DNA from: Taibaiella helva
GTDB lineage: Bacteria > Bacteroidota > Bacteroidia > Chitinophagales > Chitinophagaceae
Length of the DNA stretch: 64,000 nucleotides
Direction of reading: 5' to 3'
NCBI RefSeq assembly: GCF_003545695.1
Contig: NZ_QUZZ01000002.1
Coordinates: 534,731 to 598,730, forward strand
The first letter of the stretch is position 1. Every line of letters begins with the position of its first letter. Of this stretch, positions 25,931 through 35,331 are shown in pieces. The notes below the pieces were generated by a model that was given only the letters and a program-made list of their open reading frames with translations, ran no database searches and had not been told where the DNA came from. The position numbers were made by a program, and so were the translations under genes.

Positions 25931-27916
25931 TTACTTCAAGGGTTGTTCCTGCAACACCAGGTTCTTATCCGCCGGCTGCAGCACCAATACCGATAAGGGT
26001 GGCAGCGTTACGGAGATGGCATATGGCCTGCCATGCCGGTTAAGCGGCTGTGGAAAAATGAGGCCGGCATTGCAGATGTCGCTGCCGCCATAGCAGGCTT
26101 TATCCGTGTTCATGTATTCTGTCAGCGCTGCCTGCTGCGGTACGCCCAGCTCATATTGACGGAGCACCTGCGGGGTGGCATTGGCAATGAACAGGAGATG
26201 ATCGCCGGCTTCATGACCTTTGCGCAACCAGCAGAAAACACTGTTCAGCGTATCCTGGTAATCGATCCATTCAAATCCCTCCGGGCTATAGTTATTGTGG
26301 TAGAGCGCGGGCATTGTTGTATACAAGTGATTCAGGTCTTTGATCAGCGCCTGTATCCCTTTGTGGAAGGGATGCGCGAGCAGGTCCCAATCGAGGCTAT
26401 GCTCGTGCCGCCATTCATGACGCTGCCCCCATTCGCTGCCCATGAACAGCAGCTTGGCGCCGGGATGGCCAAACATATAGCCATAGAGCAGGCGCAGGTT
26501 GGCTGCCTTTTGCCATTCGTCTCCCGGCATTTTAGCCAGCAGGGAGCCTTTGCCATGGACTACCTCATCATGGGATAAAGGCAGCACAAACTTTTCGGAA
26601 AAGGCATAATGCATGCTGAAGGTCAGCTGGTGCTGATGAAAGGAACGGTAAAGAGGATCTTTTTGAAAATAAGCCAATGTATCATGCATCCAACCCATCA
26701 TCCATTTGAAATCGAAGCCCAGTCCACCTCCCGCTACAGGATGTGTAACCCCGGGAAAGGCCGTCGACTCTTCCGCAATGGTAAATGTTCCGGGCTGCAG
26801 CTGGTGCACCGCATCGTTGAGCTGCTGCAGGAAGGCAATCGCTTCCAGGTTCTCCCGGCCATTCAGGTGGTTGGGTATCCATTCGCCTTCTTTACGGGAA
26901 TAATCGCGGTAGAGCATGGACGCGACGGCATCGACGCGCAGGCCGTCGATATGGAATTGGTCCAGCCAGTACACGGCATTGGAGATCAGGAAAGACCTTA
27001 CCTCGTTGCGTCCATAGTTGAAGATGTAGCTCTGCCAGTCGGGATGATAGCCTTCCCGGGGATCGGCATGCTCGTACAAATGGGTACCGTCGAATTGGTA
27101 GAGCCCATGGGCATCCCCGGGGAAATGGGAAGGTACCCAATCCAGGAGGATGCCGATATCGTGCACATGCAGGGCATTGACCAGGTAACGGAAATCGTCG
27201 GGCGTTCCGAAACGCGAAGAAGGAGCATAGTAGCCGGTCAGCTGGTAGCCCCAGCTCCCATAAAAAGGATGCTCCATAACCGGCAGAAGCTCTACATGCG
27301 TGAAACCCATTTCGTTACAGTAAGCGGGCAGCCATTCGGCCAGCTCGCGGTAGCTCATCCACCGGTTGCCTTCTTCTGGTATCCTGCGCCAGGAGCCGAC
27401 GTGCAGCTCATAGATGCTCAGCGGCATCCCGGCGATGTCCTGCTGCCGCCTTTGCGCCATCCAGCGTTCGTCAGTCCAGGTAAAAGCAGAGTGGCCACCG
27501 ACAACTGATGCCGTATGTGGGGGCATTTCCATTTCAAAGCCGAAGGGGTCTGCTTTATCGGCGCTGAAGCCGGATGCATTCCCGATATGAAATTTATACC
27601 GCGTTCCTGCCTGCACATCGGGTACAAACAATTCCCAGATGCCGCTGCTGTCCCACCGTGGCTGCAACTGATGGCTGCCTTTATCCCATCCGTTAAAATC
27701 ACCGATCACAGACACGTAGTTGGCTCCCGGCGCCCATACGGCAAAGAGCACGCCCTGTTTACCGTTGTGGGTATGCAGCTGTGCGCCCATGTGCCGGTAC
27801 AGCATATAATGCCGTCCCTCACGGAACAGGCCGATATCAAATGCCGAAAGCAGGCTTGGCGCTGCCGTATCAATGTCCGTTTCCTCAATAAGGCTCTTTA
27901 CTTTCCGTACACTCAT
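25931..27916 (-). CDS. glgB: 1,4-alpha-glucan branching enzyme GlgB
   Basis: A 661-residue branching enzyme: CBM48 (VLFAVWAPGANYVSVIGDFNGW), then a GH13 barrel with DWVPSHFPGD, nucleophile Asp329 in DGLRVDAVASML, Glu382 in IAEESTAFPGV and Asp450 in LPLSHDEVVHGKGSL. It adds alpha-1,6 branches to growing alpha-1,4 chains. Its start overlaps the end of treS by 32 bp, and its stop lies 13 bp from the convergent treY::malQ stop. Last gene of the leftward glgE-treS-glgB operon; it branches chains that GlgE extends. Confidence 0.95.
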   Translation of the reverse strand: MSVRKVKSLIEETDIDTAAPSLLSAFDIGLFREGRHYMLYRHMGAQLHTHNGKQGVLFAVWAPGANYVSVIGDFNGWDKGSHQLQPRWDSSGIWELFVPDVQAGTRYKFHIGNASGFSADKADPFGFEMEMPPHTASVVGGHSAFTWTDERWMAQRRQQDIAGMPLSIYELHVGSWRRIPEEGNRWMSYRELAEWLPAYCNEMGFTHVELLPVMEHPFYGSWGYQLTGYYAPSSRFGTPDDFRYLVNALHVHDIGILLDWVPSHFPGDAHGLYQFDGTHLYEHADPREGYHPDWQSYIFNYGRNEVRSFLISNAVYWLDQFHIDGLRVDAVASMLYRDYSRKEGEWIPNHLNGRENLEAIAFLQQLNDAVHQLQPGTFTIAEESTAFPGVTHPVAGGGLGFDFKWMMGWMHDTLAYFQKDPLYRSFHQHQLTFSMHYAFSEKFVLPLSHDEVVHGKGSLLAKMPGDEWQKAANLRLLYGYMFGHPGAKLLFMGSEWGQRHEWRHEHSLDWDLLAHPFHKGIQALIKDLNHLYTTMPALYHNNYSPEGFEWIDYQDTLNSVFCWLRKGHEAGDHLLFIANATPQVLRQYELGVPQQAALTEYMNTDKACYGGSDICNAGLIFPQPLNRHGRPYAISVTLPPLSVLVLQPADKNLVLQEQPLK

Positions 27917-30900
27917 GTGCTGCTGGTTCTTTTTGAAGAATGCTTAAAATACCTTTCAGGGGGATCATCACCCAATCGGGGCGGTTATTCAATTCGTAAT
28001 TCAGCTCATAAAAGGCTTTGGACAACAGGAAGACATCGAGCAGGATACGGATATCCGCTTCTTCATCCGGTATCAGCCCCGTACCTTTTACCTTTTCCAG
28101 GTAGGCCTGCATGAAAATGCCCGCCTGGTAATGGCTCCAGAGCTCCGAGTAGGGGATAAGCTTCCGTATATCTTCGTTCCTGGTTTCTCCTTCGAGGAAC
28201 AGGCTGCCGTAGGCGGCGTAATGAAAGGAACGGATCATGCCGGCCACATCCCTCAGCGAGGAGAACTTCAGCCGCCGTTCGCTATAGCTGCGCGCCGGTT
28301 CGCCTTCGAAATCGAGTATAACCAGGTCTTTTCCCGTAAACAGGATCTGGCCCAGGTGATAATCGCCGTGTATCCTTATTTTCATCAGGTCCAGCTTCCG
28401 GCTGTAGATCGCTTTCATCGAAGACATGATCTCCGTCCGTAAGCCAATGACGGTCTGCGCTACGTTCCTTATGTCCGGCGGCAGCCCCGGCAGGTTTCTT
28501 TCCAGGTTCTGGAAGGCCTCCCGTATCTGGGTAATGAGACTGGAATAAATGGAACGTTGGTAGTGCAACGAATAAGGCTCGGGGCGGAAAGCAGGAAAGC
28601 CGTTTGCCGACATCAGCTTCAGGTGCATTTCGGCTGTGCGGATACCGATCAGGCGCGACTGTTCCGCTACAGCGGAATCGAGCAGCTCGCGAAGCGGGGC
28701 CGGCAGGTCTTCAAAGCGGCAGGGAGCGGTAAGCGTACCCCAAAGCGTCATATCTGGCAGCTGCTCCGCGGGCATGGAAAGCACATCGTCGTTGTAAGCG
28801 GTAAGCTTTTCCTGCATATAGGCCCAGGCATCGCCATGGTTCTCGACCAGCTGCTGGATCATCGCCAGGGTAATGTTGCCTTTGCCCGATATCCAGTCGA
28901 CGGTACCCAGGAAGGCAGGTGCATGCTCAAATTGCAGCGGACCGGTCAGCATACGGATCATTTCCTGGTCGGGATTAATATCATAATCCACCTTGCGGTA
29001 CAGCTTCAGATAGAACTTATCTTCAAAAATAACAGAAGTGTTGCTCTGTTCGGCATTCAGCAGCCGCGACGCAAGTGTTCCGGTCTCCGGCCCGGCAAGA
29101 TCCCGCAAAACCTGTGTACCGCTGCCCGCTACTTTCACACCTTTCTGATAACCCTGGCCGGCGATCAGCTGCAGCATCAGGTAACGGTGCAACCGGGTAT
29201 CATACATCGCATCGCAGAGGTAGCCCTCTTCTTCTCCCAGCGTAAGATCCACAATAATGCTTTGCGGGTAGTCCCTTGTCATATCTTCCGTACTGCCTTT
29301 AGGAATAAACACCAGCGGGAGCTGGTATATCTCCGGAAAGCCATAGTAATAATGCACTTTCAGGAGCAGCCACATTACCTGCCGGTCGCCGGCAACGGGC
29401 AGGCTTTGCTGGTCTTCCAGCTCGATATGATGAATATCCCTGCCTTTGCCGCCGAACCAGCGTACCCGTTTCAGCCATTCGGGCAGTATCGTTTGCAGCA
29501 GCAGCTCTTTAGGCATGCTCTCCGTAAGGTCTTCCATCTGCTGCAGGATAAAGTCGGGCATATCGGTTTCCGTAGTCACGGCAGCAGAGATATTCTGCAG
29601 GGCAAACCATTGAAAGCCGTATCCGCCCAGCGACAGGAAATAGCGGGTATCTTTGATCACCGGGAATTTATTGCGGCTTTGCAGCTCGATTGGCTGGAAA
29701 CCCTCAAATTCGCGAAGGTCCAGCTCGGCAGGCTGTGCATAGCGGGAAAGATTGACAACAACCAGCAGGGTCTCGTCGCGATAGCTGCGGATAAAGGCCA
29801 GTATCTTGGGGTTGTCTACCATAAGGAAACGGAAGCTGCCCCGGCTGAAGGCCTTGTATTTTTTGCGCAGGTCGATCATCCGTTTCATGTACCAGAGCAG
29901 CGAAGAGGGATTGGCCGATTGCAGTTCTACATTCACGATCTCGTAATGGTATTCGGGGCTCAGGATCAGCGGCAGATAAAGCTTTTGCGGGTTGGCCTCA
30001 GAGAAGCCGCCATTGCGGTTGGACGACCATTGCATCGGCGTGCGCACACCGTCCCGGTCGCCCAGGTAAAAGTTGTCGCCCATGCCGATCTCGTCGCCGT
30101 AATAGATCACCGGGGTGCCGGGCAGGGAGAACAGCAGCGAATTGATGAGCTCTATCTTGCGGCGGTTGTTCTGCATCAATGGGGCCAGCCTTTGCCGTAT
30201 GCCCAGGTTGATCCGGGCCTTGGGGTCGGAGGCATATACCTTGTACATATAATCCCGTTCTTCGTCGGTCACCATCTCGAGCGTAAGCTCGTCATGGTTA
30301 CGCAGGAAGATCGCCCACTGGCAGTTGTCCGGTATGGCCGGCGTCTGGTCGAAGATGTCGGTAATGGGGTAGCGGTCCTCCATTTGGAGGGCCATGAACA
30401 TACGGGGCATTACCGGGAAATGATAGTTCATATGGCACTCGTCGCCGTCGCCGAAATAAGCCGCCGAATCTTCCGGCCACATATTGGCCTCAGCCAGCAG
30501 CAAGGTTCCGGGATAATGCGTATCGACATGTTTCCGCAGCTTTTTCAGGAAAGCATGGGTCTCGGGAAGGTTCTCGCAATTGGTACCCTCTCTTTCAAAA
30601 AGATAAGGCACAGCATCCAGCCGGAAGCCGTCGACACCCAGCCCGCACCAGAAATCGAGAATACGGAAAACCTCCGCCTGTACCTCCGGGTTGTCGAAAT
30701 TAAGATCGGGCTGATGCTGGAAGAAACGATGCCAGTAATATTGCTCCGCTACGGGATCCCAGGTCCAATTGCTGGTCTCGTAATCCTGGAAAATAATGCG
30801 CGCATCGTTATACTGGGCCGGGTTGTCGGTCCATACATAGAAATCCCTTTCCCGGCTGCCCCTGGGCGCTTGTCGCGCCTGCTGGAACCATGGATGCTGA

Positions 30901-31232
30901 TCAGAAGTGTGGTTGATCACCAGCTCGGTAATCACTTTAAGACCCTGCTGATGGGCTGCCGCCAGGAACTCCCGGAACAGCTCTACATCACCGTAGGCCT
31001 GATTAAAGGAATAATAGTCGGCGATATCGTAACCATCATCCCGTAGCGGCGAAGGATAAAATGGCAGGAGCCATATGGCGGTAATGCCCAGGTCGCGCAG
31101 GTAGTCGAGCTTCTGCAGCAAGCCCTGCAGGTCGCCCACACCGTCGCCGTTGCTGTCGAAAAAGGCTTTGATGTGTAATTCGTAAATGATGGCGTCTTTG
31201 TACCAATATCGGTTGTCCGGTGCACTGTTCAT
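27885..31232 (-). CDS. treS: Trehalose synthase fused to maltokinase (TreS-Mak)
   Basis: A 1115-residue fusion. Residues 1-~545 are TreS (GH13): YKDAIIYELHIKAFFDSNGDG, nucleophile Asp206 in DGFRLDAVPYL, Glu248 in LLAEANMWPED and Asp314 in FLRNHDELTLEM. Residues ~565-1100 are maltokinase: GGKGRD, then His955 in HGDYHLGQIL and Asp in ILDFEGEPARS. TreS interconverts trehalose and maltose; Mak makes maltose-1-phosphate for GlgE. The frame opens from a TTG at 31277, overlapping glgE, but ATG 31232, just after the glgE stop, is the natural start. Both halves look intact. Confidence 0.93.
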   Translation of the reverse strand: MNSAPDNRYWYKDAIIYELHIKAFFDSNGDGVGDLQGLLQKLDYLRDLGITAIWLLPFYPSPLRDDGYDIADYYSFNQAYGDVELFREFLAAAHQQGLKVITELVINHTSDQHPWFQQARQAPRGSRERDFYVWTDNPAQYNDARIIFQDYETSNWTWDPVAEQYYWHRFFQHQPDLNFDNPEVQAEVFRILDFWCGLGVDGFRLDAVPYLFEREGTNCENLPETHAFLKKLRKHVDTHYPGTLLLAEANMWPEDSAAYFGDGDECHMNYHFPVMPRMFMALQMEDRYPITDIFDQTPAIPDNCQWAIFLRNHDELTLEMVTDEERDYMYKVYASDPKARINLGIRQRLAPLMQNNRRKIELINSLLFSLPGTPVIYYGDEIGMGDNFYLGDRDGVRTPMQWSSNRNGGFSEANPQKLYLPLILSPEYHYEIVNVELQSANPSSLLWYMKRMIDLRKKYKAFSRGSFRFLMVDNPKILAFIRSYRDETLLVVVNLSRYAQPAELDLREFEGFQPIELQSRNKFPVIKDTRYFLSLGGYGFQWFALQNISAAVTTETDMPDFILQQMEDLTESMPKELLLQTILPEWLKRVRWFGGKGRDIHHIELEDQQSLPVAGDRQVMWLLLKVHYYYGFPEIYQLPLVFIPKGSTEDMTRDYPQSIIVDLTLGEEEGYLCDAMYDTRLHRYLMLQLIAGQGYQKGVKVAGSGTQVLRDLAGPETGTLASRLLNAEQSNTSVIFEDKFYLKLYRKVDYDINPDQEMIRMLTGPLQFEHAPAFLGTVDWISGKGNITLAMIQQLVENHGDAWAYMQEKLTAYNDDVLSMPAEQLPDMTLWGTLTAPCRFEDLPAPLRELLDSAVAEQSRLIGIRTAEMHLKLMSANGFPAFRPEPYSLHYQRSIYSSLITQIREAFQNLERNLPGLPPDIRNVAQTVIGLRTEIMSSMKAIYSRKLDLMKIRIHGDYHLGQILFTGKDLVILDFEGEPARSYSERRLKFSSLRDVAGMIRSFHYAAYGSLFLEGETRNEDIRKLIPYSELWSHYQAGIFMQAYLEKVKGTGLIPDEEADIRILLDVFLLSKAFYELNYELNNRPDWVMIPLKGILSILQKEPAAHECTESKEPY

Positions 31233-31251
31233 CTGTTCGGGCTTAAATAGT

Positions 31252-33225
31252 TTAGGATGGGCGGTCTGCGTTGGCAATGCTGAAAATATGTGCCGGCTTA
31301 TCTCTCGGGTGCAGGGCTACATAGTTCCAGTCCTGGTCCCAGTGGTAATGCTCACGGTTCAGCTCGTCAGACAGGTAAATGCCGCCGCCCCAGTCTCCGC
31401 CCAGCTCCGCCAGGGGTACCTGTACCCAGGCGCTTTGCGGGTAATGAGGATCCAGGCTGATCACAATGAGCAGGTGGAAGCCATCTTCTTCGCTGTGCTT
31501 GAGATAAGCCATGATCTGGTCATTAGAGGTATCCAGGAACCGGATATTATTCGTCTGCTGCAGGGCCCGGAACTGCCGGCGCAGCTGGTTGACCTTCCGG
31601 ATCATTTCACTGACCGGCGTATCGGGAAGGGCCTCCCAGTGCCGGATCTCGTACTTTTCATTGTCTATATATTCTTCTTTACCCGGCATGGGAGTATTGA
31701 TGCCCCGTTCAAAAACCGGTCCGTAAATGCCGTAGCTGGATGATAGGGTTGCGGCCAGCAGCAGCCGGATCACATGCATGTTGTCGCCACCGGATACCAG
31801 GTGCTCCGGCAGGATGTCAGGTGTATTGGGCCAGAAGTTGGGACGGAAGAAATATTGTTCCGGTCCCTGCGTCAGCTCGGTCAGGTATTCCTGAAGCTCC
31901 TTTTTGGTATTGCGCCAGGTAAAGTAGGTGTACGATTGGGTAAAGCCTGTCATAGCCAGGTGCTGCATGATATGCGGCCGCGTAAAGGCTTCCGCGAGAA
32001 AAAGCACATCCGGGTATTCCGCTTTTACGGAGGCGATCAGCCATTCCCAGAACCGCAGCGATTTGGTATGTGGATTGTCGACGCGAAAGATGCTGATGCC
32101 TTTTCCGATCCAGAACAGGAAGATGCTCCGCAGCTCCTCCCAAAGCGAGGGCCAGGCGGGCGATTCAAAATCAAAAGGCAGAATGTCCTCATATTTCTTC
32201 GGCGGGTTCTCTGCATATTGCACCGTACCATCGGGGCGCCATCGGAACCATTCGGGATGCTGCTGCACGTAAGGATGGTCCGGCGCGCACTGGAAAGCGA
32301 TATCCATGGCAACCTCGATGCCATGCTGCCTGGCTTCGCGTACCAGTGCTTTGAATTCGGCCATGGTACCCAGCTGCGGGTGAAGGCTTTTGTGCCCGCC
32401 TTCTTCACTGCCGATAGCCCAGGGAGAACCCGGATCGGATTCCGTGGCAATAAGACTGTTGTTCTTCCCTTTACGCTTCTGCCTGCCGATGGGATGAATG
32501 GGGGGAAGATAGAGCACATCGAAGCCGGCCGCAGCCAGGCGGGGCAGCTGCAGGGCAACGTCAGCAAAGTTGCCCTGCCGTTCCGGGTCGGGCGAGCAGC
32601 TCCTGGGGAACAGCTCATACCAGGTACTGAATTGCGCTCTGATGCGCTCGATGACGATAAGATAGCTGCCGGAAATGCTGATCCGTTCTTTGGGGACCAT
32701 CAGCAGCAGGCTGCTGTATAAATCCGGGGGAATATCGGAGGGTAGCAGGCGTTCCCGACCGTCGAGAAATGCTTTCAGGGTTCTGGCTTCTGTTTTGGAC
32801 GCCAGCTTGAGCTTATGCTGGAGCAGGAGGATACCCCGCTGCTCTTCCAGCGTAGTATCCAGGCCGGCCAGCTGTTTCTTTTCTACCGCATCATGCCAGC
32901 TGTCCAGTTCGCTGACCCATGCCTGTACTTTGAATTCCAGGAGGCCTGTTGTATCCGGGCGGTAGGCTGCTTCCCACAGATCATTATTGACCAGGGACAT
33001 TGGCAAGGATTGCCAGCCCTTGCTTCCGGGCGCCTTTAGCAATACCCGCGCATAGAGCTTATCATGACCATCGGCAATAATATTGGCTTTGAAATGCTGC
33101 AGGAAATCTACGGCTCCCTTAGCAGGATATTGTCCCCCGTTTACCGAGGGCCGCACGTATTTGATCACTGCCCTTTTGATACCCTCCGCCGGTATGGCCG
33201 GTGCTGTCCTGGCCTTCGTGCTCAT
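31252..33225 (-). CDS. glgE: Alpha-1,4-glucan:maltose-1-phosphate maltosyltransferase GlgE
   Basis: A 657-residue GH13_3 enzyme. The N-terminal domain starts near KRAVIKYVRPSVNGGQYPAKG, followed by the barrel with IHPIGRQKRKGKNN, nucleophile Asp383 in FRVDNPHTK, Glu412 in FLAEAFTRP, and NFWPNTPDILPEHL. GlgE extends alpha-1,4 glucan with maltose from maltose-1-phosphate. It is first in the leftward operon with treS::mak (20 bp later) and glgB, which is the full GlgE pathway. Divergent from otsA. Confidence 0.95.
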   Translation of the reverse strand: MSTKARTAPAIPAEGIKRAVIKYVRPSVNGGQYPAKGAVDFLQHFKANIIADGHDKLYARVLLKAPGSKGWQSLPMSLVNNDLWEAAYRPDTTGLLEFKVQAWVSELDSWHDAVEKKQLAGLDTTLEEQRGILLLQHKLKLASKTEARTLKAFLDGRERLLPSDIPPDLYSSLLLMVPKERISISGSYLIVIERIRAQFSTWYELFPRSCSPDPERQGNFADVALQLPRLAAAGFDVLYLPPIHPIGRQKRKGKNNSLIATESDPGSPWAIGSEEGGHKSLHPQLGTMAEFKALVREARQHGIEVAMDIAFQCAPDHPYVQQHPEWFRWRPDGTVQYAENPPKKYEDILPFDFESPAWPSLWEELRSIFLFWIGKGISIFRVDNPHTKSLRFWEWLIASVKAEYPDVLFLAEAFTRPHIMQHLAMTGFTQSYTYFTWRNTKKELQEYLTELTQGPEQYFFRPNFWPNTPDILPEHLVSGGDNMHVIRLLLAATLSSSYGIYGPVFERGINTPMPGKEEYIDNEKYEIRHWEALPDTPVSEMIRKVNQLRRQFRALQQTNNIRFLDTSNDQIMAYLKHSEEDGFHLLIVISLDPHYPQSAWVQVPLAELGGDWGGGIYLSDELNREHYHWDQDWNYVALHPRDKPAHIFSIANADRPS

Positions 33226-33559
33226 AAAAGATCGATTGGTTTAATGTGTGGACAGAGGTAACAATACCAGGCGCAAAAAGTTAGGGTTTACATCGTTGTA
33301 TAGGCCCTGATATCCGGCCGGTATCTGAATATTAGGAAAGCCTTATCATATGGGGAAAGCTACGCCAGGTAACACTTTGGGGTTTTCCTTGCACAATATG
33401 AGGTGCGCCTGTCCGGGACGGGTAAGGCTGTGGTTTCCTGGTTATCTGTAAGCGACTGAGCATTAATTGCTGTAAAGAGACAACCTGGGACTTGTCTTCC
33501 GGGAACAATTTTTGCAGTATTTGTTTACGCCACTATTCTGTTTTAACCACCAGCACACA
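33226..33559. other. Divergent promoter region of glgE and otsA
   Basis: 334 bp with no gene. On the plus strand TGGGGTTTTCCTTGCA (33378-33393) has TGG and TTGCA with -24/-12 spacing but a poor -24 core. On the minus strand TAACTTTTTG (33291-33300) is close to, but one base longer than, the TAnnTTTG box, about 65 bp before glgE. Neither is strong. Confidence 0.35.
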
Positions 33560-35164
33560 ATGAAGCAACCCAGAACTATTATTGTCTCTAACCGCCTGCC
33601 GGTTAAGATTACCCTGCATGGGAATGCCCTGCAATGCCACAACAGCGAAGGCGGTTTGGCTACAGGGCTTTCCAGTGTTTGCAGTAAAGAAGATACGATC
33701 TGGATCGGTTGGCCAGGCATCTCCACCGATGCAGATACCTTCCGGCGAATCGAAGAGGAGCTGGCGCCGAAGGGCCTGGTCCCCGTTCCACTCAGCGCAC
33801 GGGAGATCAAAGACTTTTACGAAGGCTTCTCCAATGAGGCCTTATGGCCGCTGTTTCATTATTTTCCCGACTATGCCCGCTTCAGCGCCAGTCAATGGGA
33901 TGCATACAAAGAAGTCAACCTCAGGTTTGCTGAAAAGATAGCGGCGCTGGCAGAGCCGGGCGACAAAATATGGATCCACGATTATCATTTGTTGCTGGTC
34001 CCCGACAGGGTAAGGGAGCGCCTGCCCGGCGCATCGATAGGATTTTTCCAGCATATTCCTTTTCCCAGCTTTGAAATGTTCCGTTGCCTGCCCTGGCGCG
34101 ACGAGCTGGTAAAAGGTTTGCTGGGCGCTGATCTCATCGGTTTTCATACACAAATGGATGCCGATCATTTTCTTGAGGTCATCCAGCGGCTTGCTGAGGC
34201 CGGCGCTTTCGATGCATCGGTTCTGTCAAACGAGATACTGACCGATGACAGGACCGTTACGGTTGACGCCTTTCCCATGGGCATCGACTACGAGAAATAC
34301 AGGAATCTGTCCTGCAGCGCCGGAGCGATGAAAGTACGGGACCGCATACGCGATTTTTGCGGCAGCCGTAAGCTGATGCTTTCTGTAGACCGCCTGGATT
34401 ACAGCAAAGGTATCCTGCATCGTTTAAATGCTTATGACCGCTTCCTGGAGCAGCATCCCGGGCTTCACGAGCGGGTTGTTTTCCTCCAGCTGATCGTACC
34501 GTCCAGGGACCAGGTATCCCGGTACCACGAGCTGAAAGAAGAGGTCAACCAACGGGTGTCCGATATCAATACGCGCTACGGCAGCTTCGATTGGGAGCCC
34601 ATCCGTTACTGGTACCGGTCGCTGGAGCCGGAGATGCTGTCAGGGCTTTATGCTGCTGCAGATGTGGCGCTGGTAACGCCATTGCGCGACGGGATGAACC
34701 TGGTCAGCAAGGAGTACATTGCCAGCAAGACAGGATCGCCGGGCGTGCTGATCCTGAGCGAACTGGCCGGCGCAGCGCAGGAGCTGAAGCAGGCCCTGAT
34801 CATCAATCCTCACAATGAGCAGGAGCTGGCCGATGCTATCTTTGATAGCCTTGTGATGCCGGTACGGGAGCAGCTGAAGCGCCTGAACGCTATGCAACGA
34901 ACCTTATCGCGGCATACCGTGCAGCAATGGGCAGAGTTGTTCCTGGATGCCCTGGACAAGAACAGAACGGAACAGCATACCTTCAACGAATCCTTTTTTA
35001 ACCAGGAAATAGAAGAGCATGTCCTGGAGCAATTCATCACCCGCGAAGATATGGCGTCGATCATGAGCCAGCTGGAGTCAAAACTGAGCACACTGATGCA
35101 TCCTCCCACGGCGCCGGGTACTTTGCAGCAAGGCATACCGGTTAACCGGGTGCCGCACCTGTAG
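33560..35164 (+). CDS. otsA: Trehalose-6-phosphate synthase OtsA (GT20)
   Basis: A 534-residue GT20 enzyme. Motifs: [11 protein letters not shown] at the start, [10 protein letters not shown] (UDP-glucose loop), [42 protein letters not shown] and [12 protein letters not shown]. It joins UDP-glucose and glucose-6-phosphate. Many Bacteroidota relatives carry a fused OtsB phosphatase of ~250 residues; here the tail after the GT20 domain is only ~75 residues and has no DxDGT motif, so the phosphatase must be elsewhere. ATG 33560 is the start. Confidence 0.93.
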   Translation: MKQPRTIIVSNRLPVKITLHGNALQCHNSEGGLATGLSSVCSKEDTIWIGWPGISTDADTFRRIEEELAPKGLVPVPLSAREIKDFYEGFSNEALWPLFHYFPDYARFSASQWDAYKEVNLRFAEKIAALAEPGDKIWIHDYHLLLVPDRVRERLPGASIGFFQHIPFPSFEMFRCLPWRDELVKGLLGADLIGFHTQMDADHFLEVIQRLAEAGAFDASVLSNEILTDDRTVTVDAFPMGIDYEKYRNLSCSAGAMKVRDRIRDFCGSRKLMLSVDRLDYSKGILHRLNAYDRFLEQHPGLHERVVFLQLIVPSRDQVSRYHELKEEVNQRVSDINTRYGSFDWEPIRYWYRSLEPEMLSGLYAAADVALVTPLRDGMNLVSKEYIASKTGSPGVLILSELAGAAQELKQALIINPHNEQELADAIFDSLVMPVREQLKRLNAMQRTLSRHTVQQWAELFLDALDKNRTEQHTFNESFFNQEIEEHVLEQFITREDMASIMSQLESKLSTLMHPPTAPGTLQQGIPVNRVPHL

Positions 35165-35207
35165 CCTGCAAGGTACTTTAAGAGCAAAGTGTGCTGTCTC
35201 AAAAGAC

Positions 35208-35302
35208 CTCAAGCCTGTCACATTGAGCGGAGTCGAAATGTAAGCAGGCTTGAGACAAAATTTTTGTTGTATTTCGACTGCGCTCAATAGGACAAAAATT
35301 TT
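35208..35302. repeat. REP-like double palindrome
   Basis: Two stem-loops lie side by side: CTCAAGCCTG (35208-35217) with 35245-35254, and AAAATTTTTGT (35257-35267) with 35292-35302. Their loops carry the same core in opposite orientation, CATTGAGCGGAGTCGAAATG and ATTTCGACTGCGCTCAATA. It sits between convergent otsA and the ABC/M1 gene. A related core (GAGCGTAGTCGAA) occurs at 48745-48757. Confidence 0.65.
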
Positions 35303-35331
35303 TCCTTTTGATACAGCCTCTTTGTAGTACA

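Noticed and set aside
28557..31046. An 829-codon open frame on the plus strand opposite treS::mak
   Set aside because: It is the mirror of a well-supported gene whose codon bias keeps the opposite frame open. Its text has no domain pattern.
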